This document shows, in pieces, positions 25,801 to 31,456 of a DNA stretch of 64,000 nucleotides. This stretch comes from Ridgeia piscesae (lineage: Eukaryota; Annelida; Polychaeta; Sabellida; Siboglinidae). Below the pieces are notes generated by a model. The model saw nothing but the letters and a program-made list of their open reading frames with translations, had not been told where the DNA came from and made no database searches. Position numbers and translations under genes: made by a program. The stretch is taken from positions 62,001 to 126,000 of the forward strand of contig JAODUO010000864.1 of assembly GCA_025642075.2 (NCBI GenBank), read 5' to 3'. Every line of letters begins with the position of its first letter. The stretch's first letter is position 1.

Positions 25801-28332
25801 TAGGGACTGTACGGTAGTGACATAGCATGACAGGTCACATAAAAGTGCCACATATGCAGCATTCATGTGACACTCTACTCAATCAGGCAGGCAAAAACCT
25901 GACAGACGTCAGACAATATAAAAACATTGTCTGGCGTGATAATGACTCATTGACAGTAATGTATGCTTGCGGGGCATATACATGCAAATGTCTGTGTTAG
26001 TGTGCTTACCTTGAATATTTGACTGCGAGTCTAATATGCACTACTCAATCATGACAGAGACAGTATTAGGTTCTGACCATGTACATGTGTCTTTTACATG
26101 ATCTACTCTAACAATGTTGCGGTGCTCACTTTACACCGGTGAACCTGTTACTATATTTACCTTTCACCAGTAGGTTTATGTTAAGGTACACATATCTGTG
26201 AGTCTTATGTCTTACTAGTTACTAGTTAGGATGCTTACCTTATATATGTATTTCTAAGTTAGGTGCTTATCTTGTACCTGTGTATCTCTATGTCTTAGTG
26301 CATACAGTTTACCTTGTACATATATGTCTCTGTGTTAGAGTCCTTACCTCATATCTGCATGTTTCTATGCTATGGTACGTACCTTGTATCTATGAGTCTT
26401 ATGGGCACTGTTTTGGAAACATTCAATGCACAACACACATGTTGGATCCATGCCACAGTCTCTGTGAAACACAAAACATAATCATTTATTCACTAAACAA
26501 AAATAAACAAACTAATTTATCTCTAGGCACAATTACATTCAAGGTAGCAACTGGGTAATAATTATGTAGATGCTGTTATAATCAATAACGTGGCTACTTT
26601 AAAAGCAGCTATAAAATATATTTAAAACAACACATTTTCATAATATTTACCCTACACTTAAGAAATACTTCAATGGCACCAATACTGATGGAATTAAATT
26701 ACTTAGATAGTTGCCAGATCAATGTGATGCGAAAGTCATCCACGTTAGACAGAAAAATCAATACATTACACAGCTGAAGCGGATATACTAGGGAACTAAG
26801 GAATATCTAAAAGATAGGTTTAAGATAACACTAACAGTTGTTCAAAATACAAGAGCATCTAAAAATCATGACACAACATATGTACACATTTCTTAATTAG
26901 GTGCATGTTACCTGCAGGCATACGTGGGTTCTCCATTCTTGAAGACTTTGCCACACAACTGAGGTGGACTGTCAAGGTCCTTCAGTTGACGAAAGACAAC
27001 GACGGGATCACCCCCACACAGAAACACCTCAAGGGGTTTGAAGAGGATACGGCGTGCTCGCCTCTCTTCCCGCCCCTGGTCAGCGTCCAGGAGGGCGCTG
27101 TAGACAAACGGCACATACTGCGCCCAGTGCTGGTATAGGGCATTCTTTAGTTGGCCCGACTCGTAGCCTTGAAGAAATTGCTACACAAAGAACAACACAG
27201 ATGTGGCATCAATTCCATAACTTAACTGATGTTCTCCAATCAATTCCAAATGTTGAAAATGCCCTGATTTAAAAAAGCGTCTAGCATAATTAATGTATGT
27301 ATGAAACCAAAATAAGTATATGTTTTAACATTTATGATATTTCTAGCATTTTAATTCTAAACATACACATTATTTAAAGGTAATTGCATACTGACATAGT
27401 AAAGGTCTACTGATTTGTATATTTTATATGTGATAATAACTATAACCAGATCTTTGAAGGAACACGTGTGACCATGGCAACCTCGGGGTACAATTGTACA
27501 CAAAATGTTGCTTTATCTATTGGTTGGTTACTGGTCATGCCTATGTGTTTTGATTAAGACAACAATCTTCAGGATATCGGAGGTTCCACTTTGAGATCAC
27601 ATTTCACTAGCGTGAAAATGTTGATTATTGTGGTTAATGAGTAGTTCGCACCGACTTGTTTTGCTGCATAATACCAAAACATTCACATAATCATGAGATT
27701 TTTGTTTCAGTTTTTGTTTTGACTTGAGAAGTTAACTCGGCCTGTCACAGTTAAACATTCAACTCGTCACTCCAGTCTGCAATGCATAGACATAATTTAT
27801 ACAGCTCTTTTGAATGTTAATGCAACAATTTATGCATGTAGCCATAAGTATTGAATGCAAAAAGATATACCCCCATGAAAATAATATTTCAAAACGCAAA
27901 ATAGGCAAAATAGTAGACGTAGTGCAATGAAAAGGTAAGGTATACCAATGAAAATTTAAACTACACTCCTTATGTTTATTTCAACAGATGTACTGAGCAA
28001 ATTATATTAGAAAATGCAAATGCATACCATATAGCCCATGTAAGTTTCTGCACAAAACTCAAAAGAATGACAATCAATATGTTTATGCAAATATTTTTGG
28101 CATCGATAAGTCGCTGTCAGTGTCATCGCTGGCATATGCAAGATAATGCGTACAAGCATAAACAAACGGTAAATGCACAGTTATTACCGCCAACTGCTTG
28201 TAGGTAAAGCGCAACGGTTAACAATAAGATGACATAATAATCTATGCAATATACTCTGTACTATATACTCACTGATTGTACGCCTTCAGGATTAAATTCT
28301 TGAACTACATCCCCAAACCTACTCCCATCCAT
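69..28332 (-). CDS. UBR2: UBR1/UBR2-type N-recognin E3 ubiquitin ligase, N-terminal ~989 codons (28 exons; 3' end outside window)
   Basis: This ligase recognises N-degrons: it binds basic or bulky N-terminal residues and ubiquitinates the substrate together with an E2. Exons on the minus strand, high to low: 28273-28332, 26912-27180, 26383-26461, 24385-24492, 23766-23957, 23472-23549, 22971-23033, 22441-22564, 20760-20864, 20245-20281, 19680-19731, 18855-18953 or 18714-18812, 16570-16653, 15988-16066, 15493-15598, 13988-14116, 13679-13766, 11912-12054, 11562-11720, 11003-11068, 10294-10370, 7870-7973, 7152-7276, 4743-4795, 3750-3855, 2388-2436, 1284-1438, 69-245. All have GT-AG borders and all phases chain except at exon 13, which is one base short. 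Landmarks similar to vertebrate UBR1/2 are [52 protein letters not shown] and GMYELKPEC. Invertebrates usually have one UBR1/2 gene, so the symbol marks the family, not strict orthology to UBR2. The RING and autoinhibitory domains should lie left of position 1. Confidence 0.95.
246..870. repeat. Minisatellite starting at the UBR exon 28 acceptor
   Basis: About 25 copies of a 22-23-bp subunit of type CATGTCAGCACAAACTGTCA, often paired as a 45-bp higher unit with GCACAGCTTGTCATG. It starts at the acceptor. On the minus strand each unit holds TGCTGACA-type words similar to the acceptor CTGACAG. The ORFs in it are artefacts. Confidence 0.85.
871..1283. other. Intron sequence, no gene
   Basis: Degenerate flank of the preceding minisatellite up to about 980, then ordinary AT-rich intron sequence up to exon 27. 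Nothing else seen. Confidence 0.6.
1473..1790 (+). mobile_element. tRNA-derived SINE
   Basis: The head has a pol III A-box-like GTGGCGCAGAGGTAACA (1480-1496) and a B-box-like GGGTTCGAATGC (1523-1534), the spacing of a tRNA gene, followed by a tRNA-unrelated body. The tail contains AAAGTACTTTGAGCAATC and GTGCGCTATATAAGAAC, a common animal SINE 3' motif. It sits in the UBR intron between exons 26 and 27. Confidence 0.7.
1800..2387. other. Intron, AT-rich, no feature seen
   Basis: Unique AT-rich sequence between the SINE and exon 26. No exon-like or repeat structure noted. Confidence 0.6.
2388..7973 (-). CDS. UBR2: Winged-helix region exons (22-26) of the UBR ligase
   Basis: Exons 7870-7973, 7152-7276, 4743-4795, 3750-3855 and 2388-2436. 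Exon 23 reads [20 protein letters not shown], followed by [19 protein letters not shown]. This is the conserved segment ahead of the RING end that structural work on UBR1 describes as winged-helix-like. Exon 24 (53 nt) reads [15 protein letters not shown]. Exon 25 reads [17 protein letters not shown] and [10 protein letters not shown]. Exon 26 is a basic stretch ([15 protein letters not shown]) ending G|GTGAGT in phase 1. Exons 24 and 25 both run straight into minisatellites built from their own ends. Confidence 0.9.
3075..3800 (-). repeat. 52-bp minisatellite made of UBR exon 25 end plus its splice donor
   Basis: About 13-14 tandem copies of a 52-bp unit. On the minus strand each unit encodes [14 protein letters not shown] (or a fragment) directly followed by GTAAACTATCA, the exon 25 end and donor. 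The first unit (about 3750-3791) is the real exon end; the rest are intronic copies. One unit near 3700-3749 is 48 bp (a 4-bp loss), so it is in frame with the exon. Confidence 0.92.
4140..4742 (-). repeat. 49-bp minisatellite abutting the exon 24 donor
   Basis: About 12 copies of a 49-bp unit. On the minus strand each unit has TTCAAGTAGGTCTCCC, the last five bases of exon 24 plus its GTAGGT donor. The array begins exactly at the real donor (4742). Copies are nearly identical, so amplification is recent. Confidence 0.9.
4803..5140. repeat. 22-24-bp minisatellite next to the exon 24 acceptor
   Basis: About 14 copies of a unit of type CTCACAGCATGGTCATAACA, starting about 8 bp past the acceptor of exon 24. 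The copies become degenerate toward 5140. Confidence 0.85.
5141..6900. other. Intron, no gene recognised
   Basis: Mostly unique AT-rich sequence. A 118-codon ORF at 5405-5761 (plus) has no domain and no splice context and is taken as chance. Nothing else recognised. Confidence 0.5.
6948..7045. repeat. (ACGG)n tetranucleotide microsatellite
   Basis: About 22 units of ACGG (GGAC) with two small interruptions near 7000-7022, flanked by CA-rich sequence. It gives an apparent VRPS-repeat ORF on the minus strand that is not a gene. Confidence 0.95.
7315..7385. repeat. Dispersed repeat copy (shared with 43575-43630 and 43905-43955)
   Basis: Three places share AATGTTATCTGTG-type and GTGCTGCCACCTCACAGAG-type words. 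The copies are diverged and 50-70 bp long, in different introns, so they are pieces of the same interspersed element. The family was not identified. Confidence 0.4.
7386..7869. other. Intron, no feature seen
   Basis: Unique AT-rich intron sequence between exons 22 and 23. Confidence 0.6.
7984..9128. repeat. 37-bp minisatellite next to the exon 22 acceptor
   Basis: About 31 copies of a 37-bp unit with ACTCACATCAAACACACTGC followed by TGCAGGAACACGTCG. Some units lose 2-4 bp (GTGACACT or GTTGACTC variants). It starts within about 10 bp of the acceptor. Units are nearly identical, a sign of recent expansion or gene conversion. Confidence 0.95.
9155..9830. repeat. 29-bp minisatellite
   Basis: About 23 copies of a 29-bp unit of type ACTCACTAAGTCCATCAGTT then TACAGTCAT. 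On the minus strand each unit contains GTGAGT, a perfect 5' splice-site hexamer. One interruption near 9710-9735. Confidence 0.95.
10030..10293 (-). repeat. 52-bp minisatellite derived from the exon 21 end and donor
   Basis: About five copies of a 52-bp unit containing CATACTCATTTGGCCCAA. On the minus strand this is TTGGGCCAAATGAGTATG, the exon 21 end (TGGGCCAA) plus its GTGAGT donor, with GT changed to AT in the copies. The real donor lies at 10288-10293. Confidence 0.85.
10371..10840. other. Intron, no feature seen
   Basis: AT-rich unique sequence between exons 20 and 21. Confidence 0.6.
10841..10905. repeat. (TG)n/(TGCG)n microsatellite
   Basis: Mixed GTGT, GCGT and GCAT tetranucleotide units. 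Confidence 0.9.
12518..13539. mobile_element. Non-autonomous hAT-like DNA transposon with 8-bp target duplication
   Basis: A 1022-bp element flanked by the perfect 8-bp duplication TATACACC (12510-12517 and 13540-13547). Termini are inverted: CAGGGTTCATAC on the left and CAGGGTTCGCAC on the reverse complement of the right. Both ends hold runs of AAGGGTTTT subrepeats. Inside, on the minus strand (12864-13107), is a broken reading frame starting [15 protein letters not shown], then CRFC, then after a frameshift [19 protein letters not shown]. That resembles the zinc-finger-like N-terminus of a transposase-derived protein; no catalytic domain is present. It interrupts the minisatellite downstream of UBR exon 17. 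Confidence 0.8.
12864..13107 (-). pseudogene. Frameshifted zinc-finger-like ORF remnant inside the hAT-like element
   Basis: Starts [20 protein letters not shown] and continues to [10 protein letters not shown]; then the frame shifts to [20 protein letters not shown] and ends KELKP. A CxxC pair is visible, but the expected distal His or Cys ligands fall at or after the frameshift. Likely a relic of a transposon-encoded DNA-binding domain. Confidence 0.5.
14120..14279. repeat. Degenerate minisatellite flanking the foldback element (left)
   Basis: Degenerate units of type GTGACACAAGGGG-TTAGTGAC. The same family continues right of the element at 15084-15215, so the element inserted into an array. 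Confidence 0.6.
14289..15074. mobile_element. Foldback/Mutator-like element with subrepeat-built long inverted repeats and 9-bp target duplication
   Basis: A 786-bp element between two perfect copies of GATATACTG (14280-14288 and 15075-15083). Left arm about 14289-14440, right arm about 14890-15074. The arms are inverted copies, collinear over more than 100 bp, each made of about ten 14-18-bp subrepeats of the type GACATTTTGGTAAC or GACATTTCGGTAAC. The centre (14440-14890) has no long ORF. Nine-base duplications are typical of Mutator-like elements, and subrepeat-rich long inverted repeats are typical of foldback elements. It lies in the UBR intron between exons 15 and 16, inside a degenerate GTGACACAAGGG minisatellite. 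Confidence 0.8.
15084..15215. repeat. Degenerate minisatellite flanking the foldback element (right)
   Basis: Units such as GACACAAGGGAGTCAGTGAG, the same family as 14120-14279. Confidence 0.6.
15599..15670 (-). repeat. Short tandem copies of the exon 15 acceptor region
   Basis: About two further copies of a 30-38-bp unit (ATGTCACCACCAGTGT, ACACATACC) directly after the acceptor of exon 15. They include the exon start plus acceptor-like GCAGG or TTTCAGG on the minus strand. Confidence 0.5.
16570..16653 (-). CDS. UBR ligase exon 13 with apparent 1-nt deletion
   Basis: After the TTCCCAG acceptor the frame reads ARMLVTGN and then meets a stop. The second part of the exon reads [16 protein letters not shown] in another frame. 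Exon 12 ends in phase 0 and exon 14 needs an incoming phase 1, so the exon should be 85 nt; it is 84. A single missing base near ACAGGGAAC explains everything. A partial copy of the exon start just upstream (ending at 16710) reads ARMLITE with an intact GAG codon, suggesting that the lost base belongs there. This is either an assembly error in a local duplication or a real lesion. Confidence 0.75.
16654..16745 (-). repeat. 57-bp duplication of the exon 13 acceptor and exon start
   Basis: The segment around the acceptor and first codons of exon 13 is repeated once upstream, with a second exon start at 16710. The distance between the two exon starts is 57 bp (19 codons). A third, shorter remnant (GTGATCTCCGTCC) follows. 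Confidence 0.75.
16746..17690. other. Intron, no gene recognised
   Basis: AT-rich unique sequence. A small ORF on the minus strand near 17196-17384 has no splice context or domain. Confidence 0.5.
17700..18190. repeat. Degenerate ~50-bp tandem repeat
   Basis: About three clear 53-bp copies with TTGTTCTTGACATATTAGTG at 18010-18160, and older diverged copies (GACATATCA, ACACCAAGACC) back to 17700. The nearest exon is 500 bp away, so no splice link is claimed. Confidence 0.6.
18714..18812 (-). CDS. UBR ligase exon 12b (second of two homologous alternative exons)
   Basis: This 99-nt exon has a TTTGTAG acceptor and a TTG|GTAGGT donor, phase 0 at both ends. It reads [17 protein letters not shown] and then [16 protein letters not shown]. 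It is open in frame, with the same length and phases as exon 12a, and is closer to the vertebrate UBR pattern. The intron to 12a is only 42 bp (18813-18854). Including both exons would keep the frame but is unlikely for lack of intron length. Confidence 0.85.
18855..18953 (-). CDS. UBR ligase exon 12a (first of two homologous alternative exons)
   Basis: This 99-nt exon has a CCACCAG acceptor and a CTG|GTAGGT donor, phase 0 at both ends. It reads [17 protein letters not shown] and then [16 protein letters not shown]. It follows exon 11 (ending QFAVLFAK) and occupies the family segment with the pattern DDH...SV...SVQxFT.PTL. Exon 12b, 42 bp further downstream, encodes the same 33 positions, with 19 identical. 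Copy 12a has the more derived residues of the two, such as C and N replacing charged positions. Confidence 0.85.
18954..19679. other. Intron between exons 11 and 12a, no third exon copy seen
   Basis: AT-rich unique sequence with one small direct duplication near 19395-19460. It was searched by eye for another copy of exon 12; none was found. Confidence 0.5.
19977..20213. repeat. 15-bp minisatellite
   Basis: About 16 copies of ACGACACACTTATCC (with ATGACACAC variants), 30 bp from the exon 10 donor. Because 15 is a multiple of three, it gives repetitive pseudo-ORFs on both strands (VVDKC, THLST). Confidence 0.95.
20282..20759. other. Intron, no feature seen
   Basis: Unique sequence between exons 9 and 10. 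Confidence 0.6.
21045..22440 (-). repeat. 28-bp minisatellite made of UBR exon 8 end plus its splice donor
   Basis: About 48-50 copies of a 28-bp unit (with 16-18-bp short variants). On the minus strand each unit has GACGTCATCTCTCAGTCAG directly followed by GTCAGT, i.e. the exon 8 end (encoding DVISQS) plus the real donor. The array starts exactly at the real donor (22435-22440) and runs about 1.4 kb. The units have no stops in the minus-strand frames, producing pseudo-ORFs of 289-529 codons. Confidence 0.95.
22441..23957 (-). CDS. UBR2: ClpS-like adaptor domain exons (exons 5-8) of the UBR ligase
   Basis: Exons 23766-23957, 23472-23549, 22971-23033 and 22441-22564 encode the ClpS-like part that in UBR1/2 contacts bulky hydrophobic (type 2) N-degrons. 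Visible motifs are [18 protein letters not shown], then [19 protein letters not shown], then ATTVDRE. Exon 8 ends WLQDVISQS with a G|GTCAGT donor. That border is required because it alone gives phase 1, to join exon 9 (DGLRQLFCQ) and match the family pattern WLxxxIxxSDGLR. The 28-bp minisatellite that follows is made of copies of this exon end. Confidence 0.9.
22736..22812. repeat. 18-bp minisatellite
   Basis: Four copies of TGATGATGGTGATATGAC in the intron between exons 7 and 8. Confidence 0.85.
23104..23420. repeat. 31-bp minisatellite
   Basis: About ten copies of a unit with CTAGGCCTTTTATCACACAC then CATTCACACAT, in the intron between exons 6 and 7. Confidence 0.9.
24385..27180 (-). CDS. 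UBR2: UBR-box zinc-finger exons (exons 2-4) of the UBR ligase
   Basis: Three exons (26912-27180, 26383-26461, 24385-24492) encode the UBR box, which binds type 1 (Arg, Lys, His) N-degrons. The reading gives [15 protein letters not shown], then [16 protein letters not shown], then SAHKTHRYK, then [15 protein letters not shown] and PFCNVHKKG. These supply the Cys and His ligands expected for the three zinc ions and the acidic pocket residues (DPTC, DCGD). Nothing appears to be missing. Splice phases are 2, 0 and 0. The intron after exon 3 has degenerate repeats resembling the exon-3 end plus its donor (see 25990-26382). Confidence 0.93.
24493..25989. other. Intron, no gene recognised
   Basis: AT-rich unique sequence. 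Small ORFs have no domain or splice support. Confidence 0.5.
25990..26382 (-). repeat. Degenerate repeats resembling exon 3 end plus donor
   Basis: At least six diverged units of about 50 bp containing GTGCTTACCTTGTAC-type words. On the minus strand these are TACAAGGTAAGCAC-like, resembling the exon 3 end (CATAGATACAAG) plus donor GTACGT. This looks like an old array of the same kind as those after exons 8 and 25. Confidence 0.55.
27181..28272. other. First UBR intron, no feature seen
   Basis: AT-rich unique sequence of 1.1 kb. No repeats or exon-like stretches noticed. Confidence 0.5.
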
Positions 28333-28661
28333 TTTCACGTCATCTTATGATCGTCAGATGGCGCTCCTGTCAAATTGTTCTATGCGCTAATTCGTTTCTT
28401 ATTTTCGGTGTCAAATATTTAATTATAAACGTAACCAAAATCGTGTATAGCTGTTTGATAAATTAATGTTATTGTGTTTAATAATAATAGTGTGGAAAAT
28501 ACCATCATACCATTTGGATGGCGATCAATATATCCAACTAGCTCCGCTGTAATTAAACGTATGTTGTTTACTTGTTACGAGTCGGACAGGGGGTGTATGC
28601 GGCACGCTTTGTGGTGTTCGGTCGGGTTATATAAACGAGACATTGCTGACACCTTGAAATA
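28333..28661. promoter_or_regulatory. Head-to-head intergenic region, candidate bidirectional promoter
   Basis: These 329 bp lie between the two start codons of the divergent UBR and NUDT14-like genes. A TATATAA motif at 28628-28634, plus strand, sits about 28 bp ahead of the NUDT14 ATG, which would allow only a very short 5' leader. An AGATGGCGC motif is at about 28357-28365 near the UBR start. No other gene fits in between. Bidirectional activity is inferred from spacing only. Confidence 0.5.
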
Positions 28662-30648
28662 ATGGATAAAATATCAGACGTGTCGTTTAAGAATATAACT
28701 GAAAGTATATATATTCGACCGTTTAGAATACAGTATACACAGGTAAATCTAATGGAAACAGCTCATTCTAACCAAAGTTAAAGAATGGAATTCTCTGCCC
28801 CCAAAGTCCCAAACACTGTCTCAAGTAAATCACTAAACTAATTTCAAAATAATTAAATTCAACATTTTAACAATTAAGTCAGACGACCCACCATGCGCAC
28901 TGGCGTGATGTGTCTCTAGGATATTTTGCCAGTTACAAATACAGACACTAGTTACTAAAAATAAGTTTTATATGCCAGGAAAAGCCAGGTCCATTGTCAA
29001 TAGAAGAATTGGAGTGGACGGCCCAATTAATGATATTGCCATTGATCTATTATTAAATGACACCAGTGCTAAGTAAGATATTCTGTCATATGAACATATT
29101 CTACCTCTTACAACATGCATGGCTTCCAAAAGGCTCGTTCCTGTGAAACACAGCTGCTGTGAAACACAGCTGCTGTGAAACACAGCTGCTGAAACACAGC
29201 TGCGTGAAACACAGCTGCTGTGAAACACAGCTGCTGTAAACACAGCTGCTTGAAACACAGCTGCTGTGAAACACAGCTGCTGTGAAACACAGCTGCTGTG
29301 AAACACAGCTGCTGTGAAACACAGCTGCTGTGAAACACAGCTGCTGTGAAACACAGCTGCTAGACCCTAGAATTCACAGACAACATCACCACAAACATGG
29401 AAAGTGGGCAGCAGACAGACGTCTTGGTTTTGGATTTCTCTGAGTTCTGGAAGGGGAGACCTCTGATACAATCAACATAGATTCCGTTGTTCCCCAAGGC
29501 TTAGTCCTTGGATGCAGTCTGTTCATATGCTACATCAAAGACATTGTATATGGTCTTGATGCAATGGTTTGGCTATTTGCTGATGACACCATCGCCTACC
29601 TTATGATTGCCGCCGACACTGATAATGCCAATCTGCAGAGACCTGGACAGGTTGGCACAGTGGGAAAACAAGTTTAAAATGGCCTTCCAACCAGACAAAT
29701 GCCAGGTACTCTCAATCTCTCAAAAGAAAATCGACTGCCGGCTTCATAATCAATCATTAGACCATTTCAAATCAGTGATGTACCTTAGAGCCACCATCAA
29801 CAGTACATTGGACTGGGGGGAACACATCAACAATGCCTTCAACAAAGGTTGTTAACAACACTGTCAACAAAGCTTGTTGTAACTTAAACTTTGCACATCG
29901 GAACCTCAACATTGCATCGTCCTCAACAGAAGAACTTGCGTACATGTCACTCATCAGACCCACTGTAACTTTTCTTGTTTTGTCTCTTTCTTCTTCTTGC
30001 ACTACCCCTGGCAGTAATGTTCAGCCTGCTGAGTGTGGCCAGTAGCTGGTAGAAATAGAAGCAAGACACCTAGGCTAAGAAACCTTGTGCTTAGATACAA
30101 ATAAGTCATTTACGAGTATTTTTTAATATTTGATTTTGCTTAAAATTATTGTTAAATATTAATTAAGCGTCTTTGTACCTGACCACGACACCTTGTTACA
30201 CAATGTCAGTACACGTGTACATGTGTTGGTCAAACGCCTGTCCGTACACATCATGTAGGTCCTAGGTCACTTATGTTGGGATAAGGTTATGTTCTTAACT
30301 TTATTCTTGCAGGATGGAAAGAAAAAGCTGTGGGACTGTGCAGTTCACCATGACAGGTGAGGAGGTATGTTTGTTCAGTCAACCATGACAGTGAGTATGG
30401 ATGTTTGGTGTTCAATTAACCGTGATATGTGAGCAGGTATGTTCATTGTTCAGCCACCAGTGGCAATGTTGAGACATGTTTATTGATGAACAAGTTGTTT
30501 GTTGAATCTACCATGACAAGTAAAGCAATATTGTGATTTATTGAGTCAACCATTATTCAGTCAACTGTTTGTTGTTCAGTCAACCATGTAAAGTGAGGAG
30601 GCATGTTTGTTGTTCAAGCACTACTACACACACACTCACACACACACA

Positions 30649-30686
<38 letters not shown>

Positions 30687-30742
30687 CACACACCTCACAC
30701 ACACACACTCACACACACACACACACACTTGACTGCACAACA

Positions 30743-30776
<34 letters not shown>

Positions 30777-31045
30777 ATTGTACATATATATTATCTGGTA
30801 AAAATGTGTCATGTTGTCTGTTTTCAGTGTTGCCATTTTGGTGCATAACATTTCAAGAGATGTTTTCGTCTTTGTAAAACAGTTCAGGCCAGGTAAGTTA
30901 TTTGTGAGAACTCTACAGTCTATATTCAGCGTCACTACTACTAACCACGTCTCTCAGATATAAGTCTCTCGGTCATTCCATGTCCAATAAACAAACTTTC
31001 TGGTGACTTTCCACCATACCATCTTAGAATCTATTGTTTTAATAT

Positions 31046-31114
<69 letters not shown>

Positions 31115-31130
31115 TATACCTTAATATATA

Positions 31131-31172
<42 letters not shown>

Positions 31173-31395
31173 AAAAATATATATAAAAAGTAAGTTATGC
31201 TGAAAAGTTTTAACTTAATTGTACAAATTTCAAAATGTTGTTGGAGGTCTAAATTTTTTTGGAGGTCATATTAGATTTGTCGTGACAGGCTAAAATACAA
31301 TTTTCAAAGGCTCATAAAAGTGAGAATATTTATCACAGAACTTTGACATTTTGTACATTGACTAAATGATGTGTCGGGTGAATAGAAAAGAACCT

Positions 31396-31456
<61 letters not shown>

